Assembly: GCA_036655895.1 (NCBI GenBank)
Contig: JAVVPF010000019.1
Coordinates: forward strand, 1-59,059
Direction: 5' to 3'
DNA from: Cloacibacillus sp.
Lineage (GTDB): Bacteria; Synergistota; Synergistia; Synergistales; Synergistaceae
Length of the DNA stretch: 59,059 bases
Both the position numbers and the translations under genes were made by a program. Below, in pieces: positions 1-9,829 of this stretch. Each line of letters begins with the position of its first letter. The stretch's first letter is position 1. The notes under the pieces were generated by a model. It did no database searches, was not told the DNA's origin, and saw only the letters and a list, made by a program, of their open reading frames with translations.

Positions 1-368
<368 letters not shown>

Positions 369-501
369 ATTTCTGGCATTCTCGCTGACTTGAAATTGAC
401 TTGGTTATAAGCTAATTTCTATTTCTTATGCACTGTATTCTATTGACATGGTTCGTGCCGCCGTTTTTATTTCGTGGTGCCTCGTATCGGCGACAGGAGG
501 T

Positions 502-530
502 AGTATATAATAGATTAGTAAAAAATGCAA
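502..530 (-). promoter_or_regulatory. Promoter of the rRNA operon
   Basis: On the minus strand a -35 element TTGCAT (525-530) is separated by exactly 17 bases from a -10 element TATACT (502-507). This would start transcription near 495 and leave a leader of about 125 nucleotides before the 16S 5' end. The spacer and flanks are AT-rich, as expected for a strong stable-RNA promoter. The -35 matches consensus at only the first three positions. Confidence 0.6.
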
Positions 531-585
531 CCCCCTTTACCGGCTCAATTTTGAAAAAACTCAAAGTCGGAGGCGCGCCGAAAAG

Positions 586-594
586 TGGTATAAT
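586..594 (+). promoter_or_regulatory. Extended -10 promoter of the PBP gene
   Basis: The sequence TGGTATAAT is a perfect extended -10 (TGn plus TATAAT). No good -35 lies 16-18 bases upstream. Transcription would begin near 601, so the ATG at 603 would lie at the very 5' end of the message. This supports the downstream ATG at 633, which has a ribosome binding site. Confidence 0.55.
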
Positions 595-632
595 GTATCT
601 ATATGTACGATGAATTTCGGAGGTTTAAAATA

Positions 633-2969
633 ATGTCTAAAACATCTAAAAGCGACATGGATTTTTCTTTGGAGAATAAATCTCCCAAGAAGAAACGCTC
701 CGTGCTCACTTCACTCATAGCTTCGGCCGCCTTTTTCTGCGTGGTCATAGGCGCGGTGATAGCTGTGGCTATGATATTCTTCCTAAAGGATATTACGGCG
801 GCGCTCCCCTCTTCGCAGGAGATTTTGGATCACGAACCGAGCCTAGCCACTACTATTTACGACAGAAAAGGGCGCGTCGTCACTCAACTGTTTCAGGAAA
901 ACAGAACATGGGTGAAGCTGAGCGCCATCTCTCCGTGGATGGTGAAGGCGATACTCGCGGCTGAGGACGATTCTTTCTACGAACATTCAGGGATAAGGCC
1001 GATCGCCATTGTACGCGCCGGCATTGTGGACTTTTTCCACCGCGGAGCCAAGCAGGGAGCGAGCACGATCACGCAGCAGCTTGCGCGAAATCTTTTCCTT
1101 ACAAAGGAAAAGACTATGATACGAAAGGCGAAGGAGGCGGTGCTTGCGCTTCGGCTGGAACGTATCTATACGAAGGATCAGCTTCTTGAAATGTACCTGA
1201 ATACGATATATATGGGACACGGCGCCTATGGAATAGAGGCGGCGGCAAAGTCCTATTTCGGAAAGGCTCCCAAGAATCTCGGCATCGACGAGTCGGCTAT
1301 ACTTGCTGGGCTGGTCGCGGCGCCTGAGAAGTATTCGCCGTTTAAGAACGAAAAGAGCTCGCAGACGAGGAAGGCCTATGTCATGGGACGCATGCTCGAC
1401 CTCGACTGGATATCTAAAGATGATTACGACAGGTATATCGATACGAAGCCGCCTCTTAACGCGCGCACGCGGAGGCGCAGCTCTCTCACTATCGGCGAGG
1501 CGCCCTATTTCGTATCTTATATACTCTTTAAGCAGCTTCTTCCAAACTACGGAACGGAGAAAATTTACCGCGGCGGTCTGCGCGTCAACACGACGATAGA
1601 CATCGACCTTCAAAAAAAGGCTGAACAGATAGTGTCAAGGATGGGGCACGAAGGCGCGCTTATCGCGCTTGACCCTAACACCGGCGAGATCCTTGCTATG
1701 GTCGGCGGACGCGATTTTGACAAGAGCAAGTTCAACCGCGCTACGCAGGCCTACCGCCAGCCAGGTTCGGCCTTTAAGCCGTTCGTTTACGCGGCGGCGC
1801 TCGAACAGGGCTACCGCGGCGTAGACCACGTGCTGGACGCTCCGCTGAACTTTGCGAACGGCTGGTCGCCGGGCAACTATTCGTCAAATAAATTTGACGG
1901 CGAGGTGACGCTCATCACGGCAATCGCAAAATCTATCAATACCGCCGCCGTCCGCCTTGCGCAGATATGCGGCGTTGGTTCGATTACGGACCTTGCGCGA
2001 AGAATGGGCATCAGTACGCCGTACATCCCGGACGACCTTTCGATGGCGCTCGGCACGGCGAGCGTCACTCCGCTTGAAATGAGCGTCGCCTATTCCGCTT
2101 TCGCCAACAACGGCTATAAGGTGGAGCCGTTCGCGGTGAAGGAGATATTGTCGCGCGGCGGCGAGTCTCTTGAACAGAACGGCCCAAAGATATCAAACGC
2201 TATCTCATCCACCACGGCTGTCACTATGCGCTCGATGCTGGAGCAGGTGACGGGCTGGGGCACAGGTTCCAGAGCGAAGCTGCCCAATTATGAGACCTTC
2301 GGCAAGACTGGTACGACGAACGACTGGACGGACGCGTGGTTTGCGGGCGGCATCCCGGGGCTTGTCGTCGTGGTCTACGTCGGCAACGACAACCACAAAC
2401 CGTTGGGCGGCAGGGCGACTGGCACTATAGCGGCTCTTCCCGTGTGGCGCGAGTTTGTGGATTACGCGGTGACCAAGCTTAATCTGCCTTCGACCTTCTC
2501 TATCCCGGACGACGCTGAGGTGGAGGCCGTTAGCGTCTGCAAAAAGACGGGATTTCTTGCGGCACAGGGCTGCCCGTCTACGACGCTGCTTCTTCCAGTG
2601 GGACACGCGCCGACCGCGGCCTGCCCGTTCCACGGCGGCGCGCTTTCTGCGGCAAAGAGCGACGAGAACGCACCGCAGTTTCTGCTTGCGCCTATTGACG
2701 ATGATATGACCTCCAGAAGATACGCGATGCGCGCAGAGGGAGAGGGCGAGGCAGCTGCGCCTGCGGCCTCTTCCGACACGGGCGAGACGGTTACGCCAGC
2801 GGCTCCGTCCGAGGAGATACCGGTGCAGCAGAAAAAACCGACGCCGAAGGAGCAGGTCAAGCTTCCAAGCTCAACACCCTCTGCGCCGTATAAGAACGAC
2901 CACAGCCAGCAGTCAGAGATGGATAAAAAGTACGACGAGCTGCTGAAAAAATATAAAATCATAGAATAG
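633..2969 (+). CDS. mrcA: Penicillin-binding protein 1A family (transglycosylase/transpeptidase)
   Basis: This is a bifunctional class A PBP that polymerises glycan strands and cross-links peptides on the outer face of the inner membrane. After a short basic cytoplasmic tail it has one membrane anchor (about residues 24-52). The GT51 transglycosylase domain follows, with the EDDSFYEH catalytic motif (Glu about 111) and GASTITQQL (142-150). The transpeptidase domain has the SAFK nucleophile motif near residue 378, an SIN motif and KTGT near 557. The last roughly 80 residues are Ala/Pro/Glu/Lys-rich low complexity. The start at 633 is chosen because CGGAGGT lies 9 bases before it; an in-frame ATG at 603 has no such site and sits at the predicted transcript start. 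Confidence 0.95.
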   Translation: MSKTSKSDMDFSLENKSPKKKRSVLTSLIASAAFFCVVIGAVIAVAMIFFLKDITAALPSSQEILDHEPSLATTIYDRKGRVVTQLFQENRTWVKLSAISPWMVKAILAAEDDSFYEHSGIRPIAIVRAGIVDFFHRGAKQGASTITQQLARNLFLTKEKTMIRKAKEAVLALRLERIYTKDQLLEMYLNTIYMGHGAYGIEAAAKSYFGKAPKNLGIDESAILAGLVAAPEKYSPFKNEKSSQTRKAYVMGRMLDLDWISKDDYDRYIDTKPPLNARTRRRSSLTIGEAPYFVSYILFKQLLPNYGTEKIYRGGLRVNTTIDIDLQKKAEQIVSRMGHEGALIALDPNTGEILAMVGGRDFDKSKFNRATQAYRQPGSAFKPFVYAAALEQGYRGVDHVLDAPLNFANGWSPGNYSSNKFDGEVTLITAIAKSINTAAVRLAQICGVGSITDLARRMGISTPYIPDDLSMALGTASVTPLEMSVAYSAFANNGYKVEPFAVKEILSRGGESLEQNGPKISNAISSTTAVTMRSMLEQVTGWGTGSRAKLPNYETFGKTGTTNDWTDAWFAGGIPGLVVVVYVGNDNHKPLGGRATGTIAALPVWREFVDYAVTKLNLPSTFSIPDDAEVEAVSVCKKTGFLAAQGCPSTTLLLPVGHAPTAACPFHGGALSAAKSDENAPQFLLAPIDDDMTSRRYAMRAEGEGEAAAPAASSDTGETVTPAAPSEEIPVQQKKPTPKEQVKLPSSTPSAPYKNDHSQQSEMDKKYDELLKKYKIIE

Positions 2970-2987
2970 ACGCAAAAAACGGCAAAT

Positions 2988-3033
2988 AAAAATCTGCGGC
3001 AAAGAGGCAACGCCTCTTCGCCGCAGATTTTTT
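2988..3033. terminator. Bidirectional terminator between the PBP gene and dgt
   Basis: A long near-perfect hairpin has arms AAAAATCTGCGGC (2988-3000) and its complement near 3020-3033, extended inward by AAAGAGGC/GCCTCTT. It has T-rich sequence on the plus side and A-rich sequence on the other, so it can end both convergent transcripts. Confidence 0.85.
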
Positions 3034-3054
3034 ATTTACCTGTATGTCGGCCGT

Positions 3055-4065
3055 CTATATTTTAGGCTCGGGCCACGGGCTGGGGACAAACCTTTTTTGG
3101 AAGAGGTGCAGCGCGAACCTGTCGGTCATGCCGGAGATCATATCCACCGCCTCCTGCGCGGAGCCGCCGTTTTTCTTCATTCTGTCGTCAAAGAGCGCGG
3201 AGAGCACATGCTCGACGCGCGAATCTTCTATCTGTGCGTTGGCGCGCGTGTAGACATGCTCGTAAAGGAAGTTGCGCAGGCGCTCAATGTATTCTAGCAT
3301 CTCTGGACTGAACTTTATGGCGCTGTCGGTGCTGTTCTCCACGACGTCGGTTATCATTTGGTTTATGCGTTTTGCGTTCGAGACGGAAACTATTTCGCGA
3401 ACCTCTGTCGGCAGCATGGCGACCTCTATCAGTCCGGCCCGTACCGCGTCGTCTACGTCGTGGTTCAGGTAGGCGAGAGAGTCGGAGACGCGCACCACCC
3501 AGGCCTCCATGGTGGTCGGGTTCGTCAGGTCGTAGCCGGAGCGGACGTCTACCTGCCCTTTTGAATGCTGGATGATGCCCATGCGCACCTCCCACGTGAG
3601 GTTCAGCCCTTCTCCGTCTTTTTCAAGCAGGTCTACTACGCGGAGGCTTTGCGCCGCGTGATGGAAGCCGGAAAGTCCGTTTGCCGCGGCAAGTTTGCTG
3701 AGCACCTTTTCGCCCATGTGGCCGAACGGGGTGTGTCCCAGGTCGTGGCCGAGCGCTATGGCCTCTGTGAGGTCTTCGTTGAGGCGCAGCGCGCGCGATA
3801 TGGTGCGCGCTATTTGCGATACCTCCAGCGTGTGAGTGAGGCGCGTCCTGTAGTGATCACCCTCTGGCAGCAGAAGCACCTGCGTCTTGTATTTGAGCCG
3901 CCGGAAAGATTTGCAGTGTATGATGCGGTCGCGGTCGCGCTGGAAGCAGGTGCGTATGGAGCACGGCTTTTCAGGACGCTCGCGCCCTTTGCTGTTCACA
4001 GAGAGGCACGCGCGCGGCGACAGTATTTGAGATTCGATTTGTTCCCAACGTTCACGGATTGACAT
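3055..4065 (-). CDS. dgt: dGTPase-like deoxynucleotide triphosphohydrolase (HD domain)
   Basis: The family hydrolyses dGTP or other dNTPs to the nucleoside and tripolyphosphate and so adjusts cytosolic dNTP pools. The HD metal site is visible: RTRLTHTLEVSQIAR supplies the first His, and ALGHDLGHTPFGHMGE supplies the His-Asp pair and the following His. The length of 336 residues matches the short form of the family. The gene begins 9 bases after the stop of the prepilin-like gene and has no clear Shine-Dalgarno sequence, so it is probably translated by coupling. The exact nucleotide preference cannot be read from sequence. Confidence 0.9.
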   Translation of the reverse strand: MSIRERWEQIESQILSPRACLSVNSKGRERPEKPCSIRTCFQRDRDRIIHCKSFRRLKYKTQVLLLPEGDHYRTRLTHTLEVSQIARTISRALRLNEDLTEAIALGHDLGHTPFGHMGEKVLSKLAAANGLSGFHHAAQSLRVVDLLEKDGEGLNLTWEVRMGIIQHSKGQVDVRSGYDLTNPTTMEAWVVRVSDSLAYLNHDVDDAVRAGLIEVAMLPTEVREIVSVSNAKRINQMITDVVENSTDSAIKFSPEMLEYIERLRNFLYEHVYTRANAQIEDSRVEHVLSALFDDRMKKNGGSAQEAVDMISGMTDRFALHLFQKRFVPSPWPEPKI

Positions 4066-4074
4066 TTTGTATTA

Positions 4075-4857
4075 CTAAGGCTTCTTTATTACTTTGATTG
4101 GAGTATTCCCGTTCACTTCTTTTTCCTCCACAGTTGTATTTATCTCTTCTGAAGACGAGCAGTTGCCACCGGCATCAAATGAGTATTTAGTTGCTTTTAT
4201 AGGGGTGCCGACCGCGGTCTCATTAGTGAATTTATCTTTCGTGAGGTAGAAGTCATAATTACCACCCTCATTAACAATCAGACGCCACGAATATGCGCTT
4301 ATGTCCAACTCAGGGAAGCGCTTTGTTAAGTCTTCAATCAACAGACCAGCCTTTGCCGCGCCATTGGAATCTAAAGAACCTGGTTCTCCTCTATTATTCG
4401 TACTTGTGGGTTGTTTATAGCGATCTTTATATGTGTAAGTCTCATGCAGTCTTCCAAACATGTTCTTGATTTCTTCGTCCGTATAATATTTCGCGCTGTC
4501 TGCTGAATCTGAGTGGAGGCTGCAGGTTATTATAACTTTTTGGTCTTCGCTTGTTATAGTATATATTCCATCAATGGGGCATATCCCTTTGATTTTATCC
4601 GTCTCCACGCCGGCCCCGTTATAATTATCGAACATATCCTTCAGTTTATCGCTAAAGCCTTCATAGCCGCCGTGTTCCGCTCTGTAGATGTTAAGCGCCG
4701 ATTTTATTGATCTTCTGTCGGCAACGCATCTGGTCACGTTTGCCTTGTCGGTCGCGCCGCCCGCAGATATCATCATTAAACCGGCAAGTACGCCTATAAT
4801 GATTATTGCTATCAGCAGCTCCACCAGTGTGAACGCCTTTTTTCGCATAGCCTTCAT
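4075..4857 (-). CDS. Prepilin-like protein with type IV N-terminal methylation motif
   Basis: The N-terminus MKAMRKKAFTLVELLIA is a class III prepilin signal: a short basic leader, cleavage predicted between Ala and Phe, Glu at mature position 5, then a hydrophobic helix of about 20 residues. Members assemble into type IV pili or type II secretion pseudopili after cleavage by prepilin peptidase. The rest (about 230 residues) is polar with scattered cysteines and is not recognised. The start at 4857 is chosen because AGGAAG lies 8 bases upstream and because the leader is then normal; an upstream in-frame ATG at 4911 would add an improbable 18 residues. No pilus assembly genes are adjacent, and the gene is visibly more AT-rich than its neighbours. 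Ala rather than Gly at -1 is uncommon. Confidence 0.82.
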   Translation of the reverse strand: MKAMRKKAFTLVELLIAIIIIGVLAGLMMISAGGATDKANVTRCVADRRSIKSALNIYRAEHGGYEGFSDKLKDMFDNYNGAGVETDKIKGICPIDGIYTITSEDQKVIITCSLHSDSADSAKYYTDEEIKNMFGRLHETYTYKDRYKQPTSTNNRGEPGSLDSNGAAKAGLLIEDLTKRFPELDISAYSWRLIVNEGGNYDFYLTKDKFTNETAVGTPIKATKYSFDAGGNCSSSEEINTTVEEKEVNGNTPIKVIKKP

Positions 4858-4944
4858 AAAGATCACTTCCTTCACGTCACGCACCCAACATACACCACAC
4901 ATCTGGCGCACCTATATTATACACGTTTTAAAATGTTTTTGAAA

Positions 4945-4983
4945 AGCATAAGCGCCGCTCCTTTTGGGCGCGGCGCTTATGCT
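4945..4983 (-). terminator. Terminator after ppdK
   Basis: A 14-base-pair perfect stem (4945-4958 with 4970-4983, core AGCATAAGCGCCGC) has an 11-base loop. Read on the minus strand it is followed by a short interrupted T run. It lies 30 bases after the ppdK stop and separates ppdK from the prepilin gene. Confidence 0.75.
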
Positions 4984-5012
4984 GTGTATTTTAAATGTTT
5001 AAAATGGTGTTT

Positions 5013-7649
5013 TTACTTCAGCGCGCCTATTGCAGACAGAGCGGCCGAGAGCCTCGCCACTGGAACGCGGAACGGCGAGCAGCTCACGTAGGTGAGGCCG
5101 AGCGAATGGCAGAAGGCGATGCTGGACGGGTTGCCGCCGTGTTCGCCGCAGATGCCGAGCTGTATGTCGGGACGCACGGCGCGGCCCTTTTCAACGGCTA
5201 TCTTCATCAGCGCGCCTACTCCGTCGCGGTCGAGCTGTGCGAACGGGTTGACGGGGAGCACTCCGTCTTCAACGTACTGCGCGAGGAACTTGCCTTCGGC
5301 GTCGTCGCGTGAGAAACCGAATGTGGTCTGCGTCAGGTCGTTTGTGCCGCAGCTGAAGAATTCGGCGTATTCAGCGAGCTGGTCGGCCACCATAGCGGCG
5401 CGCGGCAGCTCGATCATCGTGCCGACTTTATATTCGAGCTCTACGCCGCTTGTCTTGATGATTTCGGCGCCTATGCGGTCAACGAGTTCGCGCATACGCT
5501 TCATTTCTTCGCGTGAGCCTACGAGAGGGATCATGATGTCGGGAATTACTTTAACGCCCTTCTTCGTCAGCTGGCACGCCGCGTTGAAGATGGCGCGGGC
5601 CTGCATCTCGTATATTTCGGGATAGATTACGCCAAGACGGCAGCCGCGGAAGCCGAGCATCGGGTTCTGCTCGTGCAGGTCGCGCGCGCGAGCCATCGTC
5701 GCCAGTATCTTTTTGGCTTCGGGGCTTTCGACATCGAGTCCTTCAAGCGCCTTCTGGAGTTCGGGGATCTTCGGGAGGAACTCGTGGAGCGGCGGGTCAA
5801 GGAGACGCACCGTCACGGGCAGCCCGTCCATCGCCTCAAATATGCCGAGGAAGTCCTCTTCCTGCATCTTTTCGAGTTCGTCGAGCTGTTTTACGCGTTC
5901 TTCGGTCGTGTCTGCTACTACCATTTTTTCCATTACGGGAAGGCGGTCGGCCTGCATGAACATGTGTTCCGTGCGGCAGAGGCCGATGCCTTTCGCTCCG
6001 AAGGCGCGCGCCCTCTTTGCGTCGGTCGGGGTGTCGGCGTTGGCCCAGACTTCCATTGTTGCGATTTTGTCGGCCGAGTCGAGCAGCGAACGGAAGTTGT
6101 CGTCAAACTGTGGCTCCATCAGCTCCATTTTGCCCTCTATCACTTCGCCGGTGCTTCCGTCGAGCGTCAGGAATTCGTCTTTTTTGATGGTCTTGCCGCC
6201 TACGGAGAAGGTTTCCGCGGCGAGGTCTATCTTTACGCTCTCCGCGCCGGATACGCACGGTTTGCCAAGGCCGCGCGCGACGACCGCCGCGTGGCTCGTC
6301 ATTCCGCCGTGGCTGGTGAGAACGCCCTGAGCGGCAAAGAGGCCGTGAATGTCGTCCGGCGTTGTTTCGGGGCGCACAAGTATGACCGCTTCGCCCTTTC
6401 CGCCGCGTTCGGCCGCTTCGTCCGCGTCAAATACAACGCGTCCTACCGCGGCGCCCGGAGAGGCGGGGAGGCCCTTCACAAGTACGGTGCGCTTCGCCTT
6501 CGGGTCGAGCTGCGGGTGAAGCAGCTGTTCGACCTGCTCTGGCGCTACGCGCGATACCGCCGTGGCTTCGTCGATGAGGCCTTCGTGAAGCATGTCCATG
6601 GCGATAGTGACGGCCGCGGCCGCGGTGCGTTTGCCGTTGCGCGTCTGAAGTATGTAGAGTTTGCCCTTTTCAACTGTAAATTCGATGTCCTGCGCGTCGC
6701 GGTAATGGTTTTCAAGCAGCTTCGCGATGCGGTGGAATTCTTTGTAGACTTCGGGCATCGCCTTTTCGAGCGACGCTATCGGAACCGGCGTGCGTATTCC
6801 GGCCACGACGTCTTCGCCCTGGGCGTTGATGAGGTATTCGCCAAAGAGCTTGTTTTCGCCGGTGGAGGGGCTTCTTGAGAAGCAGACGCCTGTGCCGCAG
6901 TCGTCGCCTAAGTTTCCGTAGACCATCGTCACAATGTTTACCGCGGTGCCGTAGTCGGCGGGGATGTTGTTTATTTTGCGGTAGGTGATGGCGCGCGGCG
7001 TGTTCCAGCTGCGGAAGACCGCGTCGATGGCGAGGCGAAGCTGCGTCATCGGGTCGTTGGGGAATTCGCAGCCGGCGGCCTTTACTATTTCTTTGTAGTC
7101 GGCGACGAGGCTTTTCAGCTCTTCCGCCGGTATCTGATAGTCTTCGGCGACGCCCGCGTGTTGCTTGGCGGCCTGAAGTCTGTTTTCAAATTTTTCAAGG
7201 CCCACTTCGAGCACTACGTCGGAGAACATCTGAATGAACCTGCGATAGCTGTCGTAGGCAAATCTTTCGTCGCCCGAGGATTTCGCGAGCGCTTCCACCG
7301 TCTGGTCGTTGAGACCGAGGTTGAGTATGGTGTCCATCATGCCGGGCATGGACACTGGCGCGCCGGAGCGGACGGAGACGAGCAGCGGGTCTTCCGTGGC
7401 GCCGAATTTTTTGCCGGCTAGCTTTTCAACGCGGGCGAGAGCAGCCTCTACGTCGGCCCAGATACCGGCTATAAAATCTTTTTCTTCCCAATATTTGTGA
7501 CAGGCCTCCGTAGTGATGATAAAGCCCGGAGGCACCGGCAGCCCTATCTTCCACATCTGAGCAAGGTTCGCACCCTTGCCGCCCAAAAGCGTGCGCATCT
7601 CGGCGCTGCCTTCGGAAAAGTCATAGATATACTTTTTTGATTCAGCCAT
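5013..7649 (-). CDS. ppdK: Pyruvate, phosphate dikinase
   Basis: It interconverts ATP + pyruvate + phosphate with AMP + PEP + pyrophosphate in the cytosol, linking pyruvate to gluconeogenesis or running pyrophosphate-dependent glycolysis. The order is an N-terminal ATP-grasp nucleotide domain (MRTLLGGKGANLAQM near residue 20), a central phosphohistidine domain with GGMTSHAAVVARG (His about 451), and a C-terminal PEP/pyruvate barrel with SCGTNDLTQTTFGFSRDD. The length of 878 residues is standard. The start has a strong AGGAGGAAGTACA site. It lies 125 bases after glyS with a possible own promoter in that gap. A pyruvate kinase is also in the window. Confidence 0.97.
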   Translation of the reverse strand: MAESKKYIYDFSEGSAEMRTLLGGKGANLAQMWKIGLPVPPGFIITTEACHKYWEEKDFIAGIWADVEAALARVEKLAGKKFGATEDPLLVSVRSGAPVSMPGMMDTILNLGLNDQTVEALAKSSGDERFAYDSYRRFIQMFSDVVLEVGLEKFENRLQAAKQHAGVAEDYQIPAEELKSLVADYKEIVKAAGCEFPNDPMTQLRLAIDAVFRSWNTPRAITYRKINNIPADYGTAVNIVTMVYGNLGDDCGTGVCFSRSPSTGENKLFGEYLINAQGEDVVAGIRTPVPIASLEKAMPEVYKEFHRIAKLLENHYRDAQDIEFTVEKGKLYILQTRNGKRTAAAAVTIAMDMLHEGLIDEATAVSRVAPEQVEQLLHPQLDPKAKRTVLVKGLPASPGAAVGRVVFDADEAAERGGKGEAVILVRPETTPDDIHGLFAAQGVLTSHGGMTSHAAVVARGLGKPCVSGAESVKIDLAAETFSVGGKTIKKDEFLTLDGSTGEVIEGKMELMEPQFDDNFRSLLDSADKIATMEVWANADTPTDAKRARAFGAKGIGLCRTEHMFMQADRLPVMEKMVVADTTEERVKQLDELEKMQEEDFLGIFEAMDGLPVTVRLLDPPLHEFLPKIPELQKALEGLDVESPEAKKILATMARARDLHEQNPMLGFRGCRLGVIYPEIYEMQARAIFNAACQLTKKGVKVIPDIMIPLVGSREEMKRMRELVDRIGAEIIKTSGVELEYKVGTMIELPRAAMVADQLAEYAEFFSCGTNDLTQTTFGFSRDDAEGKFLAQYVEDGVLPVNPFAQLDRDGVGALMKIAVEKGRAVRPDIQLGICGEHGGNPSSIAFCHSLGLTYVSCSPFRVPVARLSAALSAIGALK

Positions 7650-7774
7650 TGTACTTCCTCCTAAAAATATTATTGCAGAAACTGTGTTCCATTAACCATT
7701 TTTAGCAAAAACCTTCAGCCGTTTCATATTTCCTTTATTTTTTGACTCTACGAACCCTGAATTAATTATAACTC

Positions 7775-9829
7775 TTATTTCAATAAACCAAAATCACCGA
7801 TTTGCATAAAAAATGCCTGGCATTCGGCTAGCAGCGCTATACGGTTTGCGCGGATGTCGGGGTCTTTGTCCATTACGAGCACGTCGCTGAAGAACTGCGC
7901 TATGACCGGCGCAAGCTCCGCCATTGTTGCGGCGAGCTTCTCCCAGTCGCAGTTTTCGACGGCGCTCTTTGCCTCTTTTGTCAGCTTGCCTAGCTCCGCG
8001 TAAAGATTTTTTTCGGCCTCGGAGGTGAACTTCGCGGGGTCGACGGCGGCCGTGGCGTTTTCCGCCTTCGCAAGAAGGTTTTTGACGCGCACCGCCGCGG
8101 TGACAAGCTCGCCGAACCACGGTTCGCCGCTTGCCTTGGTCAGCACTTCGGAGAGGCGGTACATCTGAAGCGGGCGGTTTGGCGCCGTCTGCATCGCAAG
8201 CGCCACAGCCTCATGGCTCTGGCCTTTTTCACGGAGCTGCACCTGCTGGCGCGACGCCGTGAAGCTCTTTATTTTTTCAAGCGTCTCGGAGGAGGCGTCA
8301 AGCTGCGACGCGGCCATTGCAAGAGCTTCGTCCATATCTATGTCGAGCCCCATGCCCCAGACAAGTTCGTTTATCGTCCTCACTGCGCGGCGAAGCCCGT
8401 ACGGGTCCTGCGACGAGGAGGGCTCCATGCCTATTTTGTAGATGGCGCAGAGTGTGTCGAGCCTCTCTCCGATGCCAAGCAGAGCGCCGTCCACGCGCGA
8501 CGGAAGTTCGTCGCCCGCAAACCTCGGAAGGTACTGTTCGTAGAGCGCAAGCGCTACCTCTTCCGGCTCGCCGGCGCGGCGCGCGTATTCGCGGCCCATT
8601 ACGCCCTGCACGTCGGAAAATTCATAGACCATGTTCGTTACGAGGTCGGCTTTTGAAAGGTCGCAGGCGCGAGCAAGCGACGCCGCGTCCACATCAGCGC
8701 CAAGCGCCTCGGCAAGCCATAGAGTAATTTTTTTGATGCGCTGCACCTTGTCGTAGACGGAGCCGAGCTGTTCCTGATAGGTGACGTTTTTTAGTTCCTG
8801 CGCGCGTTCTTCGAGGGATTTCTGCTGATCTTCCTTCCAGAAGAAGGCGGCGTCGTAGAGGCGGGCGCGCAGCACGCGCTCGTTGCCCTCGCGCACTACG
8901 TTCATGTCGCGCGCTTTGTTGTTGCTTACGCCGATAAAGTAGGGCATAAGTTTTCCGTCTTTGTCGTGCACGGGGAAGTAGCGCTGGTTCTTCGCCATCG
9001 AGAGTATGAGCACCTCGGCCGGGATCTCAAGGAACTCGCGGTCGAAGCTGCCGTAGAAGGGTATCGGATATTCGTTGAGGTGAACGTTTTCTTCAAGGAG
9101 TTCCGGGTCTACCGTGACCTTGGCGCCAAGTTCAAACTCGATTTTCGCGATGCCATCCATTATCATTTTTTTGCGCTCTTCTGGGTCTATGATGACGAAG
9201 TTGTCGCGCATAGCCTTTTCGTATGCGCCGGTATCTTTTATTTCTATCTCAGCTTTGCCCATGAAGCGATGACCGCGCGACAGATTTCCGCTTTTTACAG
9301 AGCCGAACGATACGGCAAGCGGCATATCTCCATAGAGCGCTACGAGCCAGCGGACGGGGCGCGCGAAGCGGACGTTTTTATCGGCCCAGTACATGCTCTT
9401 GGGGAACGAAAGGCGTCCCGTTATTTTTTCAAGAAGCTGTGGAAGCACTTCGGCGGTTGCGCCGCCTGATATTCTTTTTTCAGCGACTACGTATTCCGCG
9501 CCGCCTATCTCCCGCGTCTTCAGCTCTGATACGTCGATGCCCTTGCCGCGCGCGAAGCCCTCCGCGGCCTTTGTGGGCTTTCCGTCTGCGTCGTAGGCAC
9601 GGTCCTTCATCGGACCTCTTGCCACTTCGACCGCGTCTTCCTGTCTTGCGGCCACGTCTTTTACCTGAAGCGCAAGGCGGCGCGGGGTGCAGGCGACGCG
9701 AACTTCGCCGTGCGGGATGTGCGCCGCGGAAAGCTCGTCACAGGCGAACTGCGCGAGGTCGGAGAGCGTGCGCGTCATAAAACGCGCGGGTATCTCTTCG
9801 GTCCCGATCTCAAATAGAAGGTCAGCCAT
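7775..9829 (-). CDS. glyS: Glycyl-tRNA synthetase beta subunit
   Basis: This is the large subunit of the bacterial alpha2-beta2 glycyl-tRNA synthetase; it binds tRNA-Gly and supports aminoacylation. It begins LLFEIGTEEIPARF, the family hallmark, contains an HD-like central region and ends in an anticodon-binding region. The length of 684 residues is typical. Its start overlaps the glyQ stop by one base (TGATG), so the two subunits are translationally coupled. Confidence 0.97.
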   Translation of the reverse strand: MADLLFEIGTEEIPARFMTRTLSDLAQFACDELSAAHIPHGEVRVACTPRRLALQVKDVAARQEDAVEVARGPMKDRAYDADGKPTKAAEGFARGKGIDVSELKTREIGGAEYVVAEKRISGGATAEVLPQLLEKITGRLSFPKSMYWADKNVRFARPVRWLVALYGDMPLAVSFGSVKSGNLSRGHRFMGKAEIEIKDTGAYEKAMRDNFVIIDPEERKKMIMDGIAKIEFELGAKVTVDPELLEENVHLNEYPIPFYGSFDREFLEIPAEVLILSMAKNQRYFPVHDKDGKLMPYFIGVSNNKARDMNVVREGNERVLRARLYDAAFFWKEDQQKSLEERAQELKNVTYQEQLGSVYDKVQRIKKITLWLAEALGADVDAASLARACDLSKADLVTNMVYEFSDVQGVMGREYARRAGEPEEVALALYEQYLPRFAGDELPSRVDGALLGIGERLDTLCAIYKIGMEPSSSQDPYGLRRAVRTINELVWGMGLDIDMDEALAMAASQLDASSETLEKIKSFTASRQQVQLREKGQSHEAVALAMQTAPNRPLQMYRLSEVLTKASGEPWFGELVTAAVRVKNLLAKAENATAAVDPAKFTSEAEKNLYAELGKLTKEAKSAVENCDWEKLAATMAELAPVIAQFFSDVLVMDKDPDIRANRIALLAECQAFFMQIGDFGLLK

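Noticed and set aside
428-613. 61-codon frame upstream of the PBP gene
   Set aside because: It lies across the divergent promoters, lacks a ribosome binding site and resembles no protein.
603-632. ATG at 603 as start of the PBP gene
   Set aside because: It sits at the predicted transcript start with no ribosome binding site; ATG 633 has CGGAGGT at proper distance.
5673-6878. 401-codon open frame antisense to ppdK
   Set aside because: It is a long antisense frame produced by GC-rich codon bias; its composition (many Arg, Val, Phe, His) mirrors the reverse complement of ppdK and no family motif appears.
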